A stretch of 64,000 bases of DNA from Burkholderiaceae bacterium (GCA_024235895.1 JACKLM010000003.1:496001-560000), one strand, 5' to 3'. Numbered from the stretch's first letter, positions 1 through 8,855 are shown. Notes: generated by a model not told the origin, from the sequence alone. Numbers and translations: made by a program.

Positions 1-675
1 AGCTTCGCGCGCGCGCACCGCGCCGCGCTGGCGCGGCAGCTGACGCAGGATGCGGGGCCGACGCTGCTGTGGTTCACGCTGCTGTCGGCGTTCCTGAGCC
101 TGGTGCTGATCCGCATCGTCATCGTCACCGCGGTCAGCTACGGGCTGACGCAGTACGCGCTCGAGATGGTCGTTCGGGTGCTGGTGCTCGAGCTGATCCC
201 GCTGGCTGCCGCGCTGTTCGTCGCGTTGCGCGTCAGCCTGCCGGCAGGGGCCGAGCTGGTGATGCTGCGCCGGCGCGCCGGGCTGGACGCGGCGGCGATG
301 CACACGCCGGCCGTGCTCGCCGGCGAGCTGTTGCCGCGCGTGCTGGCCGGCATGTTCGCGGTCGTCCTGCTGGCGCTGCTCAGCTGCGCGCTGGCGCTGG
401 TGCTGGCCTACGTCTCGGTGCACGGCTTCACGCCCTGGGCGCTGGCGGGCTACACCCGCACCGTCGGGCAGATCTTCGGCCCGGTCGTGACGCTGATCTT
501 CGTCCTCAAGACGCTGGCCTTCAGCGTGATCGTCGCGCTGATCCCGGTGGCCTCGGCGGTGCACGATGCGCCGCCGGGCAGTTCGCGCACGCGCGTCGAG
601 CTGCGGGCGCTGGTGCGCATGTTCACGCTGCTGCTGCTGATCGAGGCGGCCTCGCTGGTCGGCAACTACTACTAG
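1..675 (+). CDS. MlaE/YrbE-like ABC transporter permease, 5' end missing
   Basis: The reading frame is open from base 1 and stops with TAG at 673-675, so only the C-terminal 224 residues are present. Four or five strongly hydrophobic segments alternate with short loops. The segment RVLVLELIPLAAALFVALRV followed by a charged helix, and a final pair of helices after FGPVVTLIFVLKTLAFSVIV, fit the C-terminal half of MlaE (phospholipid-trafficking ABC permease, inner membrane). The match is divergent: the glycine-rich loop usual for MlaE is not obvious. The next gene encodes an MCE protein, which supports the call. The ATPase gene presumably lies upstream, outside the window. Family fairly sure; substrate (lipids) inferred from family. 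Confidence 0.72.
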   Translation, partial: SFARAHRAALARQLTQDAGPTLLWFTLLSAFLSLVLIRIVIVTAVSYGLTQYALEMVVRVLVLELIPLAAALFVALRVSLPAGAELVMLRRRAGLDAAAMHTPAVLAGELLPRVLAGMFAVVLLALLSCALALVLAYVSVHGFTPWALAGYTRTVGQIFGPVVTLIFVLKTLAFSVIVALIPVASAVHDAPPGSSRTRVELRALVRMFTLLLLIEAASLVGNYY

Positions 676-709
676 GCTGGAACCGACGCCGCGCCACCGA
701 CAGCCGCCC

Positions 710-1741
710 ATGACCTCGCCCTCGACCCCCGATCCACCGTCCCCGGCCGCCGCCGGCGACGCGACGAGGCTGCCCGATCCCGGGCCGCCGCCGCCGGATC
801 TGCCGCCCGGGCTGGCGCTGCGGGCGCTGCTGTTGACGGCGCTGCTGGGCGCGCTGCTCGTCGGTGCGGTCGTCTACCTGCTCTACGCGCGTGGCGCCTT
901 CGAGCAGACGCAGCCGCTGGTGCTGGTGGCCGAGGACTCCGAGGGCGTGCGCGTCGGCATGGACCTGAGCTTCGCGGGGTTTCCGGTCGGGCGCGTGCGC
1001 CGCATCACGCTGGGCGAGGACGGCAGCGCGCGCATCCACATCGACGTGCCGGTCGAGGATGCGCGCTGGCTGCGCGAATCGAGCATCTTCGTGCTCTCGC
1101 GCGGGCTGGTCGGCGGCACCTCGCTGCGCGCGTACAGCGGCGTGCTCGACGACCCGCCGCTGCCCCCCGGCGCCGAGCGCCGCGTGCTGGCCGGCGATGC
1201 GACGAGCGAGCTGCCGCAGCTCGTCGCCAGCGCGCGCGAGCTGCTCGACCAGCTCGGCGCGCTGACGCGGCCCGATGCCGACCTCGCGCTCGCGCTGGCC
1301 GAACTGCGGCGCTTCGCCGGACGGCTCAACGGGCCGGGCGGGGCGGTCGGCGCGGCGCTGGGCGACGAGGCCGGTGCCCAGCGCCTGGCCGCAGGGGTCG
1401 AGGGCACGATCGCGCGCGCCGAGGCGCTGCTGGCGCGGATGGACGGCGTCGTCGCGCGCACCGACGCGCGCGTGCTGGGACCGGATGGCGTGCTGCGCGA
1501 CGTGCAAGGCGGTGTCGCCGACCTGCGCGCGCTGCTGGCCGATACGCGCGGCAGCGTCGAGCGGCTGGACGGCCTGCTCGACGAGCTGCGCGGCATCGCC
1601 GGTGACGTCCGCGGCGCGACGGGCGACCTGGACCTGCTGCGCGCCGAGGTCGAGTCCAGCCTGCGGCGGATCGACCACCTGATCGCCGAGGTCAACCGCC
1701 GCTGGCCGTTCGCGCGCGAGACGGAGCTGAAGCTGCCATGA
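710..1741 (+). CDS. MCE (MlaD-type) substrate-binding protein
   Basis: 343 residues. A proline-rich cytoplasmic N-terminus is followed by one membrane anchor (about residues 36-60) and an MCE domain (about 70-150; GVRVGMDLSFAGFPVGRVR is a typical MCE beta-strand pattern). A long helical tail rich in Leu, Arg and Asp ends at RWPFARETELKLP. MCE proteins form periplasmic hexamers that carry lipids between the membranes with an MlaE/MlaF ABC core. It starts 34 bp after the permease stop and its TGA overlaps the next ATG (ATGA), so the three genes form an operon. The single MCE domain and long helical tail resemble MlaD or needle-type MCE proteins rather than multi-MCE PqiB/YebT. Confidence 0.85.
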   Translation: MTSPSTPDPPSPAAAGDATRLPDPGPPPPDLPPGLALRALLLTALLGALLVGAVVYLLYARGAFEQTQPLVLVAEDSEGVRVGMDLSFAGFPVGRVRRITLGEDGSARIHIDVPVEDARWLRESSIFVLSRGLVGGTSLRAYSGVLDDPPLPPGAERRVLAGDATSELPQLVASARELLDQLGALTRPDADLALALAELRRFAGRLNGPGGAVGAALGDEAGAQRLAAGVEGTIARAEALLARMDGVVARTDARVLGPDGVLRDVQGGVADLRALLADTRGSVERLDGLLDELRGIAGDVRGATGDLDLLRAEVESSLRRIDHLIAEVNRRWPFARETELKLP

Positions 1742-2403
1742 GGAAACGGACCGGCTCGAGGTTCGGTTTGTCGGCGCTGGCGCTGCTGGCCGGATGCGCC
1801 GGCACCCCGCCGCCGGACTGGGCGCTGGAGGCGCACGGTGCGATGGCGCGCACGCTCGACGCGGCGCTGCAGGGCGACGCGCGGGTCGAGGCGGCCGAGT
1901 TCGAGCGCGCGCGGGCCCAGCTGTCGCGCACCGGCCGGCCCGGGCTGCTCGCGCGTGCCGAGCTGATGCGCTGCGCGGCGCACGTGGCGCGTCTCGACCT
2001 GGGACCCTGCCCGGGGTTCGAGTCGCTGCGGATCGACGCCGACGCGGCCGACCGCGCCTACGCGGACCATCTGCTCGGGCGCGCGGACGCGGCCGCGGTG
2101 GCTCTGCTGCCGGCGCACCACCAGGCGGTGCAGCGCCGCGGCGAGGCGGCGCTGGCGGGTGTGGACGATCCGCTGGCGCGCCTGGTGGCCGCGGCGACGC
2201 TGCTGCAACAGGGGCGCGCCGGGCCGGGGACGGTGGCGCTGGCGGTCGAGACCGCCAGCGAGCGCGGCTGGCGGCGCGCGCTGCTGGCATGGCTGGGCGT
2301 GCAGCGACGCATGGCCGAGCAGCGCGGCGACGCGGCCGAGGCGGCGCGCGTCCAGCGCCGCCTCGATGCGGCGACAGCCGCACCACGCCGGGCCGGCGGC
2401 TGA
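1738..2403 (+). CDS. lipoprotein of the MCE operon, function unknown
   Basis: 221 residues. A short basic N-terminus and hydrophobic stretch end in a lipobox LLAGC (Cys20), so a lipidated envelope protein is expected. The rest is Ala/Arg/Leu-rich and helical, with paired cysteines (MRCAAHVARLDLGPCPGF), and looks like TPR-type or helical-hairpin repeats. I do not recognise a named domain. The ATG overlaps the stop of the MCE gene in ATGA, so it is translationally coupled and probably an auxiliary subunit of the same lipid transporter. It does not look like the DUF330/ABC-type auxiliary lipoprotein usually found with Pqi systems. Confidence 0.7.
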   Translation: MRKRTGSRFGLSALALLAGCAGTPPPDWALEAHGAMARTLDAALQGDARVEAAEFERARAQLSRTGRPGLLARAELMRCAAHVARLDLGPCPGFESLRIDADAADRAYADHLLGRADAAAVALLPAHHQAVQRRGEAALAGVDDPLARLVAAATLLQQGRAGPGTVALAVETASERGWRRALLAWLGVQRRMAEQRGDAAEAARVQRRLDAATAAPRRAGG

Positions 2404-2428
2404 GCGCAGCGCACCGGTGCGCGGCGTC

Positions 2429-2836
2429 TCAGCGCAGCGCGACCGTCTGGTCCTCGGCGCGCTGGATCAGCTCGACCTTGTAGCCGTCGGGGTCGGTGAC
2501 GAAGGCGATCACGGTCGTGCCGCCCTTGACCGGGCCGGGCTCGCGCGTGACCTGGCCGCCGGCAGCACGGATCCTGTCGCAGGCCGCGTAGGCATCGGGC
2601 ACGCCGATCGCGATGTGGCCGTAGGCGCCGCCCATCTCGTAGGACGAGACGCCGTGGTTGTAGGTCAGCTCGAGCTCGGCGTGCTCGGGGTTGCGGCCGT
2701 AACCGAGGAAGGCCAGCGAGTAGCCCTGCGACGGATTCTCGCTCGTGCGCAACAACGTCATGCCCATGACCCGGGTGTAGAAGTCGATCGACCGCTGCAG
2801 GTCGCCGACGCGAAGCATGGTGTGCAGGATTCTCAT
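2429..2836 (-). CDS. gloA: lactoylglutathione lyase (glyoxalase I)
   Basis: 135 residues, the usual length. The enzyme converts the hemithioacetal of methylglyoxal and glutathione to S-lactoylglutathione in the cytoplasm. The metal ligands of the E. coli enzyme, His5, Glu56, His74 and Glu122, are all found here at the same residue numbers (HTMLRV, HAELEL, YGHIAIGV, YKVELIQ). The start ATG lies at 2834-2836. The frame stays open upstream for about 330 codons, but that stretch is antisense or shadow sequence over the thioredoxin gene. It sits 35 bp downstream of the thioredoxin-like gene on the same strand and could be cotranscribed. Confidence 0.96.
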   Translation of the reverse strand: MRILHTMLRVGDLQRSIDFYTRVMGMTLLRTSENPSQGYSLAFLGYGRNPEHAELELTYNHGVSSYEMGGAYGHIAIGVPDAYAACDRIRAAGGQVTREPGPVKGGTTVIAFVTDPDGYKVELIQRAEDQTVALR

Positions 2837-2871
2837 GCGCGGATCGTAACCGCGGCGACGTGCCCACGAAG

Positions 2872-3726
2872 TCAGTTCAGGTACATCGACAGCCGCCGAC
2901 GCGCCCGGTCGACGACCTCGGCGTCGCGGCACAGGCCGAACCACTCGACCATGCGCGCCCGTGCGGCCTCGCGCGGCTCGCCCTTGTCGCGCAGCACGAC
3001 CTCGAGCAGTTCGTCGAAGGCGGCGGCGAAGTCGCCGCGGTGCGCGAGCAGTGCGGCGAGGTCGAAGCGCGCGGCATGATCGCGCGCGTCGGCGGCCAGC
3101 CGCGCGCGCAGCGCCGCCTCGTCGCCCTGCGGGCGCTGTGCGGCCAGGTCGAGCCGCGCCAGCAGCGCGCGCTGCGCGTCGTCGCGCAGCGGCTCCGGGA
3201 TGCGCTCGACCAGCGCGCGGGCCTCGTCGGGCCGGCTCGCCTCCAGGCATTCGGCCAGGGCGGTCAGCAGCTCGGCATCGTCGGGCGCGAGCTCCAGCGC
3301 CCGCCGCAGCAGCGGCTCGGCCTCGTCGGGCGCGGCCTGCAGTGCAGCGCGGCGCGCCTGCTCGGCCTCGGTCGGGGGCTGCAGGTGGGCATCGAGGAAG
3401 GCGCGCACCTGACCCTCGGGCAGCGCGCCCATGAACTGGTCGACCGGCCTGCCGTCCTTGAACAGGACGACCAGCGGGATGCTGCGCAGGCCCAGCAAGG
3501 CGGCGACCTGCGGGTTGGCGTCGGTGTCGAGCTTGGCCAGCACGAAGCGGCCCTCGTACGCGTCGGCGAGCTTCTCCAGCACCGGCTTGAGCGAGCGGCA
3601 GGGGCCGCACCAGGTGGCCCAGCAGTCCAGCAGCACCGGCACGTCGAGCGAACGCTGCAGGACGGAGGTCTCGAAGTCGGCGTCGCTGACGTCGATGCTG
3701 AAGGCGCTGGCGGGGGTCGGGCTCAT
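2872..3726 (-). CDS. cnoX: thioredoxin-TPR co-chaperone, CnoX/YbbN type
   Basis: 284 residues: an N-terminal thioredoxin domain (about 1-115) and a C-terminal TPR-like helical region (about 120-284), the CnoX architecture. CnoX is a chaperedoxin that protects substrates under hypochlorite stress and hands them to GroEL. Here the redox site is a full WCGPC (residues 39-43), so thiol-disulfide activity is expected, unlike E. coli CnoX which lacks the first cysteine. I chose ATG 3724-3726 (MSPTPAS); an in-frame start 15 codons upstream adds a sequence without domain character. It precedes gloA on the same strand. Confidence 0.9.
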   Translation of the reverse strand: MSPTPASAFSIDVSDADFETSVLQRSLDVPVLLDCWATWCGPCRSLKPVLEKLADAYEGRFVLAKLDTDANPQVAALLGLRSIPLVVLFKDGRPVDQFMGALPEGQVRAFLDAHLQPPTEAEQARRAALQAAPDEAEPLLRRALELAPDDAELLTALAECLEASRPDEARALVERIPEPLRDDAQRALLARLDLAAQRPQGDEAALRARLAADARDHAARFDLAALLAHRGDFAAAFDELLEVVLRDKGEPREAARARMVEWFGLCRDAEVVDRARRRLSMYLN

Positions 3727-3877
3727 GGCGTGGAGGTCCGCGGTACGAAGTTGAACGGCGAATCCTCGCAAGATAGGGCCGCGGCAGGGATTTGCAAGCC
3801 TCGGCCGCCACGGCGCAGGCCGCGACGCACCACACGCGCGCCGCAGCCGGACCTCGACTCGCCGCGCCGCGCCGCGC

Positions 3878-4681
3878 TCAGACCGGCACGGTGTAGTTCA
3901 GCGCCAGCCGGCCGCCGTCGACGGTGACGATCTCGCCCGTGACGTAGCTCGCGGCGTCCGACAGCAGCCAGGCGACGACGTCGGCGACCTCGCCCGGCTC
4001 GCCCAGCCGCTTCATCGGCGTGCGCCCGAGGATGCGCAGCCGCGCCTCGTCGCTGGTCAGCACGGCCTGGCGCGCGAGCTCGGTGGCGATCGTGCCGGGC
4101 GCGACCGCGTTGACGCGGATGCGGTGGTCGGCCAGCGCCAGCGCCATCGCGCGCGTGAGCTGGTTGATCCCGCCCTTGCTCGCGTTGTAGCTGGCGATGG
4201 TCGGGATCGCCATCACGCCGTTGACCGAGCTCATCTGCACGATCGCGCCGCCGCCACCTTGCGCGACCATCTGGCGCGCGACCGCCTGCCCGACGAGGAA
4301 GGCGCCCTTCAGGTTGACGCCGATGACGGCGTCCCAGTCGGCCTCGGCGACGTCGAGGAAGTCGGCAGCACGGAAGATGCCGGCGTTGCTGACGAGCAGG
4401 TCGACGCGGCCGAAGTCGGCGAGCGTGGCCGTCAGCGCGGCATCGACCTCGGCCTTGCGCGAGACGTCGCAGTGGACATACGCGGCGCGTGCGCCGGCGG
4501 CCGCGAGCTCGGCCGCGAGCGCGCGCCCGGCGTCGTCGGCGACGTCCCACAGCGCGACATGCGCCCCGTCGGCGGCGAGCCGGCGCACGCAGGCCGCACC
4601 GATGCCTTGCGCGGCGCCGGTGACGACGGCCACGCGGCCGTCGTGGCCGAAGCGGATGCGGCGGGTCTCGTCCATCGTCAT
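3878..4681 (-). CDS. SDR-family oxidoreductase
   Basis: 267 residues, classical short-chain dehydrogenase. The nucleotide site TGAAQGIG is at residues 21-28, NAG at 99-101, a catalytic serine at 151-152 and YNASK with Tyr165/Lys169. It ends in a typical SDR C-terminus (GEIVTVDGGRLALNY). The ATG at 4679-4681 overlaps the TGA of the upstream hydrolase gene (ATGA), so the two are coupled; a second Met two codons in is possible. The substrate cannot be read from the sequence. Its position at the end of a tonB-exb-TPR-hydrolase operon suggests it acts on something imported or processed by that system. Confidence 0.9.
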   Translation of the reverse strand: MTMDETRRIRFGHDGRVAVVTGAAQGIGAACVRRLAADGAHVALWDVADDAGRALAAELAAAGARAAYVHCDVSRKAEVDAALTATLADFGRVDLLVSNAGIFRAADFLDVAEADWDAVIGVNLKGAFLVGQAVARQMVAQGGGGAIVQMSSVNGVMAIPTIASYNASKGGINQLTRAMALALADHRIRVNAVAPGTIATELARQAVLTSDEARLRILGRTPMKRLGEPGEVADVVAWLLSDAASYVTGEIVTVDGGRLALNYTVPV

Positions 4682-5676
4682 GCTCCTGCGCCGGCCCCGG
4701 CGCCGCGGCGTGCCTGCCGGTCGAGCCAGACCGCGATGCCCTGGGCATCGAGTTCGGCGTCGAGCGCGAGCAACGCGTCGATCTCGTCGCGCGACAGCGT
4801 GCAGCCATGCGCGGCCAGGCTCGCGCGGCAGATCGCGAGCATGCCCTCGCGCAGCCGCGCGTGGCGGTCCGGCGCGGCGGCGTGCGCGCGGCCGAGTGCG
4901 GCGAAGGACTCGATCAGCCCGATCAGCAGCTCGCCCAGGCGCGCGACATCGGCCGCGCCGTTGCCGATGCGGCCGAAGTGTGTCGGGTACATGCACAACG
5001 GCCCAGCCGCCAGCAGCCGGCGCACCGAGGCGACATAGGCCTCGGGGTCGAACTGCACCGGGGTGCAGCTCGGCAGGATCCAGGCCCCGCGCACGGTGTC
5101 GAACTCGCGGTAGCTCAGCCCGAAGGTATCGCCGGTGAACCAGCCGCGCGTCGCCTCGTCCCACACGCAATGGTGGTGCAGCGCATGCCCGGGCGTGTCG
5201 GCGAAGCGCAGCGAGCGCCCGGCGAGCGCGAGCGTCATGCCGTCCTCGGTCGTTCGGACGCGCTCGGCCTGCACCGGCACGAGCGTCCCGTACGAACGGT
5301 CCATCTCGGTCTGGCCGTAGACCGCGAGCGAGCCGGCGTAGAGCTTCGACGGGTCGATCATGTGTGGCGCGCCGCGTGGATGCACCCACATCGTCGCCCG
5401 CGGCAGCGCCTGCATCAGCGCGCCGGCACCGCCCGCGTGGTCGAGGTGGACGTGGGTCGGGATCACGGCCCGGACCGCATCGCGCGCGATCCCCAGCGCG
5501 TCCAGCAACGCCAGGATGCGCGGCACGCCGGCGTTGGGGCCGGTATCGACGACCGCCGCGCCGCCGTCGCCGACCAGCACGTAGGCGGCGTCGAAGCGCG
5601 GGCGGTGAAAGCCGGTGTCGACGGCGAAGACGCCGCCGCCGCAGTCGGTCGCCCAATCGGGCAGCGTCGCGCTCAC
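4678..5676 (-). CDS. metallo-beta-lactamase-fold hydrolase
   Basis: About 332 residues. The metal-binding motif THVHLDHAGG (residues 74-83 from the chosen start) and later histidines (DTPGHALHHH, GDTFG, MYPTHFGR) mark an MBL-fold hydrolase with a dinuclear metal site. The C-terminal 80 residues are helical. The start is placed at GTG 5674-5676 because it overlaps the stop of the preceding TPR gene as GTGA; another in-frame GTG at 5692-5694 would add six residues. Coupled upstream to the TPR gene and downstream to the SDR. Possible activities include lactonase or thioesterase; the sequence does not decide. Confidence 0.88.
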   Translation of the reverse strand: MSATLPDWATDCGGGVFAVDTGFHRPRFDAAYVLVGDGGAAVVDTGPNAGVPRILALLDALGIARDAVRAVIPTHVHLDHAGGAGALMQALPRATMWVHPRGAPHMIDPSKLYAGSLAVYGQTEMDRSYGTLVPVQAERVRTTEDGMTLALAGRSLRFADTPGHALHHHCVWDEATRGWFTGDTFGLSYREFDTVRGAWILPSCTPVQFDPEAYVASVRRLLAAGPLCMYPTHFGRIGNGAADVARLGELLIGLIESFAALGRAHAAAPDRHARLREGMLAICRASLAAHGCTLSRDEIDALLALDAELDAQGIAVWLDRQARRGAGAGAGA

Positions 5677-6875
5677 CGCGCCGCGACAGCCCACAGCCGG
5701 CCGATCTCGGCCACCCCGTCGCCGCCCTTGATCGACCGCAGCGTCTTGGCGCCCTGTGCCTTGTGCGCCGGCGACTGCAGCTGCGCCAGCCCGAGGCGAA
5801 GCTGCGCGTCCTCGGGCCGCTTGAGGCCGCCCTTGGCGATCCCCTGCTCGATCAGCGCGATGCCGCGCGCGGTCTCGCCGATCGAGACGTGGACATTGCC
5901 CAGTTCGACCAGCGCATCGGCATTGCCGGCCGACACCGCGGCGGCGGTGTCGGCCGCCAGGCTGGCGCGGCGCTCGGCGTCGCGCCTGGCGGCCAGGTCG
6001 CGCAGTCGCTGGTGCCGGCCGGCCTCGGCGCCGGTGCCGAGCTTGCCCTCGGCAAAGCCCTTGTCGATGATCCGCACGCCCTCGGCCGGCAATCCGGCCT
6101 GGATCGCGAGCTGCGCCATCTCGAAGAACTCCTCGGTCGTCTCGAGCGTGCCGGTGGCCAGCCGCAGCCGCATCACGTCCAGCCCGAGCCGAGGCGAGAA
6201 CCCGCTCTTGCGCGGCAGCCGCGCGAGGTAGGCGGCCCAGTAGTCCTTCTTCGGGTGGTAGGCGACGAGTTTCTCTAGCGTGGCGATATAGCCGGCGCTG
6301 TCGTTCAGCCGCTGGCGCGCGTCCGCCAGCCGCAGCAGGTCACCCTCGTCGGGGGCGCGCCGCGCCTTCTCGGCGGCGGCGACGGCGGCGGCGGCGTCGC
6401 GCGCGATCGCGGCATAGTCGCCGCTTTGCGACAGCAGGTACTGCTCGAGCTGGCGCATCTGCGGTGTGTCGCGCCCCAGCGAGCGCGCCTTGCCGATCCA
6501 CTCGCGCGAGCGGCCCCAGTCGCGCAACTGCGAGTAGGAGAACGCGAGCTGCTCGGCGGTCTGCGCCTGCTCGGCGCCGCCGACGCGGCCGAAGACGGCA
6601 TTGAGGGCCTGCACGGCGGTACCGTGGTCGCCCGCGCGCTGGGCGGCGGCGGCCTTCATGCGGTCGATCGTCAGCTGCTCGGCGGCCGTGCGGTTGCCGA
6701 CGGCCTCGGCCTTGCGGACCTCGGCCAGCGCCGCGCCGGCCTTGCCGGCCTGCAGCAGCTTGCTGGCCTGCTGCAGCGGCGTGCCGATCTCGGGGCGCAG
6801 TCCCTGCGCCTGCACGATCCCGAGGCAGCCGGCGGCGGCGAGGGCGAGGGTGAGCGTGCGCAGGGTCTTGGTCAT
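5673..6875 (-). CDS. periplasmic TPR protein of the TonB/ExbBD operon
   Basis: 400 residues with a clear Sec signal peptide (MTKTLRTLTLALAAAG... cleaving near VQA-QG). Helical-pair repeats follow (about 40-370) with TPR character, e.g. LRDWGRSREWIGKARSLG and VELGNVHVSIGETARGIALI. There is a good ribosome site (AAAGGAT) before ATG 6873-6875. It lies 157 bp after the second exbD on the same strand. TPR proteins of this kind accompany some TonB-ExbB-ExbD2 systems (TtpC/TPR accessory factors) and are thought to aid energy transduction; that role is inference here. Its stop overlaps the next GTG. Confidence 0.82.
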   Translation of the reverse strand: MTKTLRTLTLALAAAGCLGIVQAQGLRPEIGTPLQQASKLLQAGKAGAALAEVRKAEAVGNRTAAEQLTIDRMKAAAAQRAGDHGTAVQALNAVFGRVGGAEQAQTAEQLAFSYSQLRDWGRSREWIGKARSLGRDTPQMRQLEQYLLSQSGDYAAIARDAAAAVAAAEKARRAPDEGDLLRLADARQRLNDSAGYIATLEKLVAYHPKKDYWAAYLARLPRKSGFSPRLGLDVMRLRLATGTLETTEEFFEMAQLAIQAGLPAEGVRIIDKGFAEGKLGTGAEAGRHQRLRDLAARRDAERRASLAADTAAAVSAGNADALVELGNVHVSIGETARGIALIEQGIAKGGLKRPEDAQLRLGLAQLQSPAHKAQGAKTLRSIKGGDGVAEIGRLWAVAAR

Positions 6876-7032
6876 GGGGTTCGGATCCTTTCGCGGTCGG
6901 GGGCGATCGGGGGCGGTCGGGGCGTTGCGCCGGCGGCGCCTGGCCGGCACGACGCCGGCCGGGCCCAGGAGCACAACGGCCCGCGCCGCCGGCCGGTGCA
7001 CCAGGGGAGAGACCCCGCGCACCGCACCGGGT

Positions 7033-7455
7033 TCAGTCGAGAAACTGCTCGTTGCCGATCAGCCCGATCTTGGTCACGCCCAGGCGCTGCGCCGAGGCCA
7101 TGATCATCGCCACGACCTCGTACTCGACCAGCTTGTTCGGCCGCAGGTGCACCTCGGGCTGGTCGGCGCGCTGGGCGACCGCCGACAGGCGCGACTCGAG
7201 GTCGCCGCGGCCGGCGACCAGCTCGCCGTTCCAGCCGATCTGGCCGTCGAAGTCGACGTCGATGCGGATGATCTCCGGCGGCACCGGCGGCGTGCTCGCC
7301 GGGCCGATCGGCATGTTCATCTTGACCGCGTGCGTCTGCACCGGGATCGTGATGATGAACATGATCAGCAGCACCAGCATCACGTCGATCAGCGGCGTGG
7401 TGTTGATATCGACCATCATGTCGTCGTCGCTCGACGACCCGACGTTCATCGCCAT
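7033..7455 (-). CDS. exbD: biopolymer transport protein ExbD (second copy)
   Basis: 140 residues. The cytoplasmic N-terminus leads to the proton-channel helix beginning DINTTPLIDVMLVLLIMFII, whose Asp (in PLIDVM) is the conserved protonatable residue. A periplasmic ExbD/TolR domain follows (about 60-140). It works with ExbB to couple proton flow to TonB. It is 12 bp downstream of another exbD; the two share the TM motif but diverge in the periplasmic part (this one has QPEVHLRPNKLVEYE). Paired ExbD genes suggest a heteromeric channel. Confidence 0.94.
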   Translation of the reverse strand: MAMNVGSSSDDDMMVDINTTPLIDVMLVLLIMFIITIPVQTHAVKMNMPIGPASTPPVPPEIIRIDVDFDGQIGWNGELVAGRGDLESRLSAVAQRADQPEVHLRPNKLVEYEVVAMIMASAQRLGVTKIGLIGNEQFLD

Positions 7456-7467
7456 CGCGGGGCTCCT

Positions 7468-7905
7468 CTATCGGGTGACGACACCGGCCGGCGGCTCGGT
7501 GATGAAGCCGACCTTGGCGATGCCGGCGCGCTGGCAGGCGACGACGACCCGGCCGACCGACTCGTAGCGCACTTTCAGGTCGCCGCGGATGTGGACCTCG
7601 GGCTGCGGCTCCTTGACCGCCTCGATCTTGAGCCGGTCGACCAGGGCCTCGATCGACGGCACGTACTCCAGGCCCCAGAACACGTCGCCGTCGGCGTTGA
7701 CCGCGATGACGATATTCTCGGGCTTGGTCTCGGTCGGGATGTTGCGCTCCCTGGGCAGCTCCAGCGGCACCGAGGCGGTGACGACCGGGATCGTGATCAG
7801 GAAGATGATCAGCAGCACCAGCATCACGTCCACCAGCGGGGTGGTGTTGATGGTGGTGTTGAACTGGTCCTCGTCGCCGTCGGGGGCGCCGACAGTCATC
7901 GCCAT
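7468..7905 (-). CDS. exbD: biopolymer transport protein ExbD (first copy)
   Basis: 145 residues. The N-terminal tail is acidic (GAPDGDEDQFNTT), followed by the channel helix NTTPLVDVMLVLLIIFLITI with its conserved Asp and a periplasmic TolR/ExbD domain. The strand after RGDLKVRYESVGRVV matches the usual ExbD fold. It starts 56 bp after exbB and is followed within 12 bp by the second exbD. Together with ExbB it forms the inner-membrane proton motor that drives TonB-dependent outer-membrane transport. Confidence 0.95.
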   Translation of the reverse strand: MAMTVGAPDGDEDQFNTTINTTPLVDVMLVLLIIFLITIPVVTASVPLELPRERNIPTETKPENIVIAVNADGDVFWGLEYVPSIEALVDRLKIEAVKEPQPEVHIRGDLKVRYESVGRVVVACQRAGIAKVGFITEPPAGVVTR

Positions 7906-7961
7906 GGCGACTCCTTGGTGTGCGTTCGGGGACGTGCGGCGTGCCGCGCGTGCTCAGCCGC

Positions 7962-8855
7962 TCAGCGCTTGCCGGCCAGCAGGACGTTGTGGACGTCGGA
8001 GCCGAAGGTGCGCACCTTCTCCATCGCCAGCTTGTTGCGGCGCACGAGCCAGTTGTAGCCCATCACCGCGGGCACCGCGACCGCCAGGCCGATCGCCGTC
8101 ATGATCAGCGCCTCGCCGACCGGCCCGGCGACCTTGTCGATCGACGCCTGGCCCGACACGCCGATCGCGACCAGCGCGTGGTAGATGCCCCAGACGGTGC
8201 CGAACAGGCCGACGAAGGGCGCGGTGGAGCCGACCGTGGCGAGGAAGGCCAGCCCGTTCTGCAGCCGGCTGCCGATGCTGTCGATCGCGCGCTGCACCGA
8301 CATCGAGACCCAGGTGTGCAGGTCGATCTGCTCGACCAGCGTGCCCTCGTGGTGTTCGCTCGCGTTGACGCCGGTCTCGGCGATGTAGCGGAAGGCGCTG
8401 CCCTCCTTGAGCGCGGCGATGCCCGACTTGACCGAGCCGGTGGTCCAGAAGTCCTTCGCCGCCGCGTCGCCGCTCTTCATCAACTGGCGCTGCTCCCACA
8501 GCTTGACGAAGATGATGTACCAGCTGCCCATCGACATGATCAGCAGGATGATCAGCGTCGCCTTGGCGACCATGTCGCCCTGCTCCCACAGCGCCTTCAG
8601 GCCGTAGGGGTTGTCGACCGCGACCTTCTCGACCAGCGGCGAGAGCTCGGGCGGGGCGGGGGGCTCGGCCGCAGGTGCGGCAGGGGGCTCGGCCGGTGCG
8701 GCGGGCACCGTCGATGCCGCGTCGGCGGCTGCAGGGGCCACCGGCGCGGCGGCGGGCTCGGCCGGCGCGGTCTGCGCCGTGACGGCAGCCGGCAGCAGCA
8801 GGGAGGCGATCAGGGTGGCGCCCAGGGCGGTGCGCAGCATGCGGGTCAGGGACAT
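7962..8855 (-). CDS. exbB: ExbB/TolQ/MotA-family proton channel protein
   Basis: 297 residues, longer than E. coli ExbB. A cleavable signal-like N-terminus (MSLTRMLRTALGATLIASLL) and an Ala/Pro-rich linker (about 28-75) precede the ExbB core with three membrane helices: about 100-120, then GSTAPFVGLFGTVWGIYHAL and ALIMTAIGLAVAVPAVMGYN. The GLFGTVWGI and AIGLAVAVPAV motifs are the conserved pore helices. The start is ATG 8853-8855, just after a proline-rich stretch. It lies between tonB and the two exbD genes in one operon. Confidence 0.95.
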   Translation of the reverse strand: MSLTRMLRTALGATLIASLLLPAAVTAQTAPAEPAAAPVAPAAADAASTVPAAPAEPPAAPAAEPPAPPELSPLVEKVAVDNPYGLKALWEQGDMVAKATLIILLIMSMGSWYIIFVKLWEQRQLMKSGDAAAKDFWTTGSVKSGIAALKEGSAFRYIAETGVNASEHHEGTLVEQIDLHTWVSMSVQRAIDSIGSRLQNGLAFLATVGSTAPFVGLFGTVWGIYHALVAIGVSGQASIDKVAGPVGEALIMTAIGLAVAVPAVMGYNWLVRRNKLAMEKVRTFGSDVHNVLLAGKR

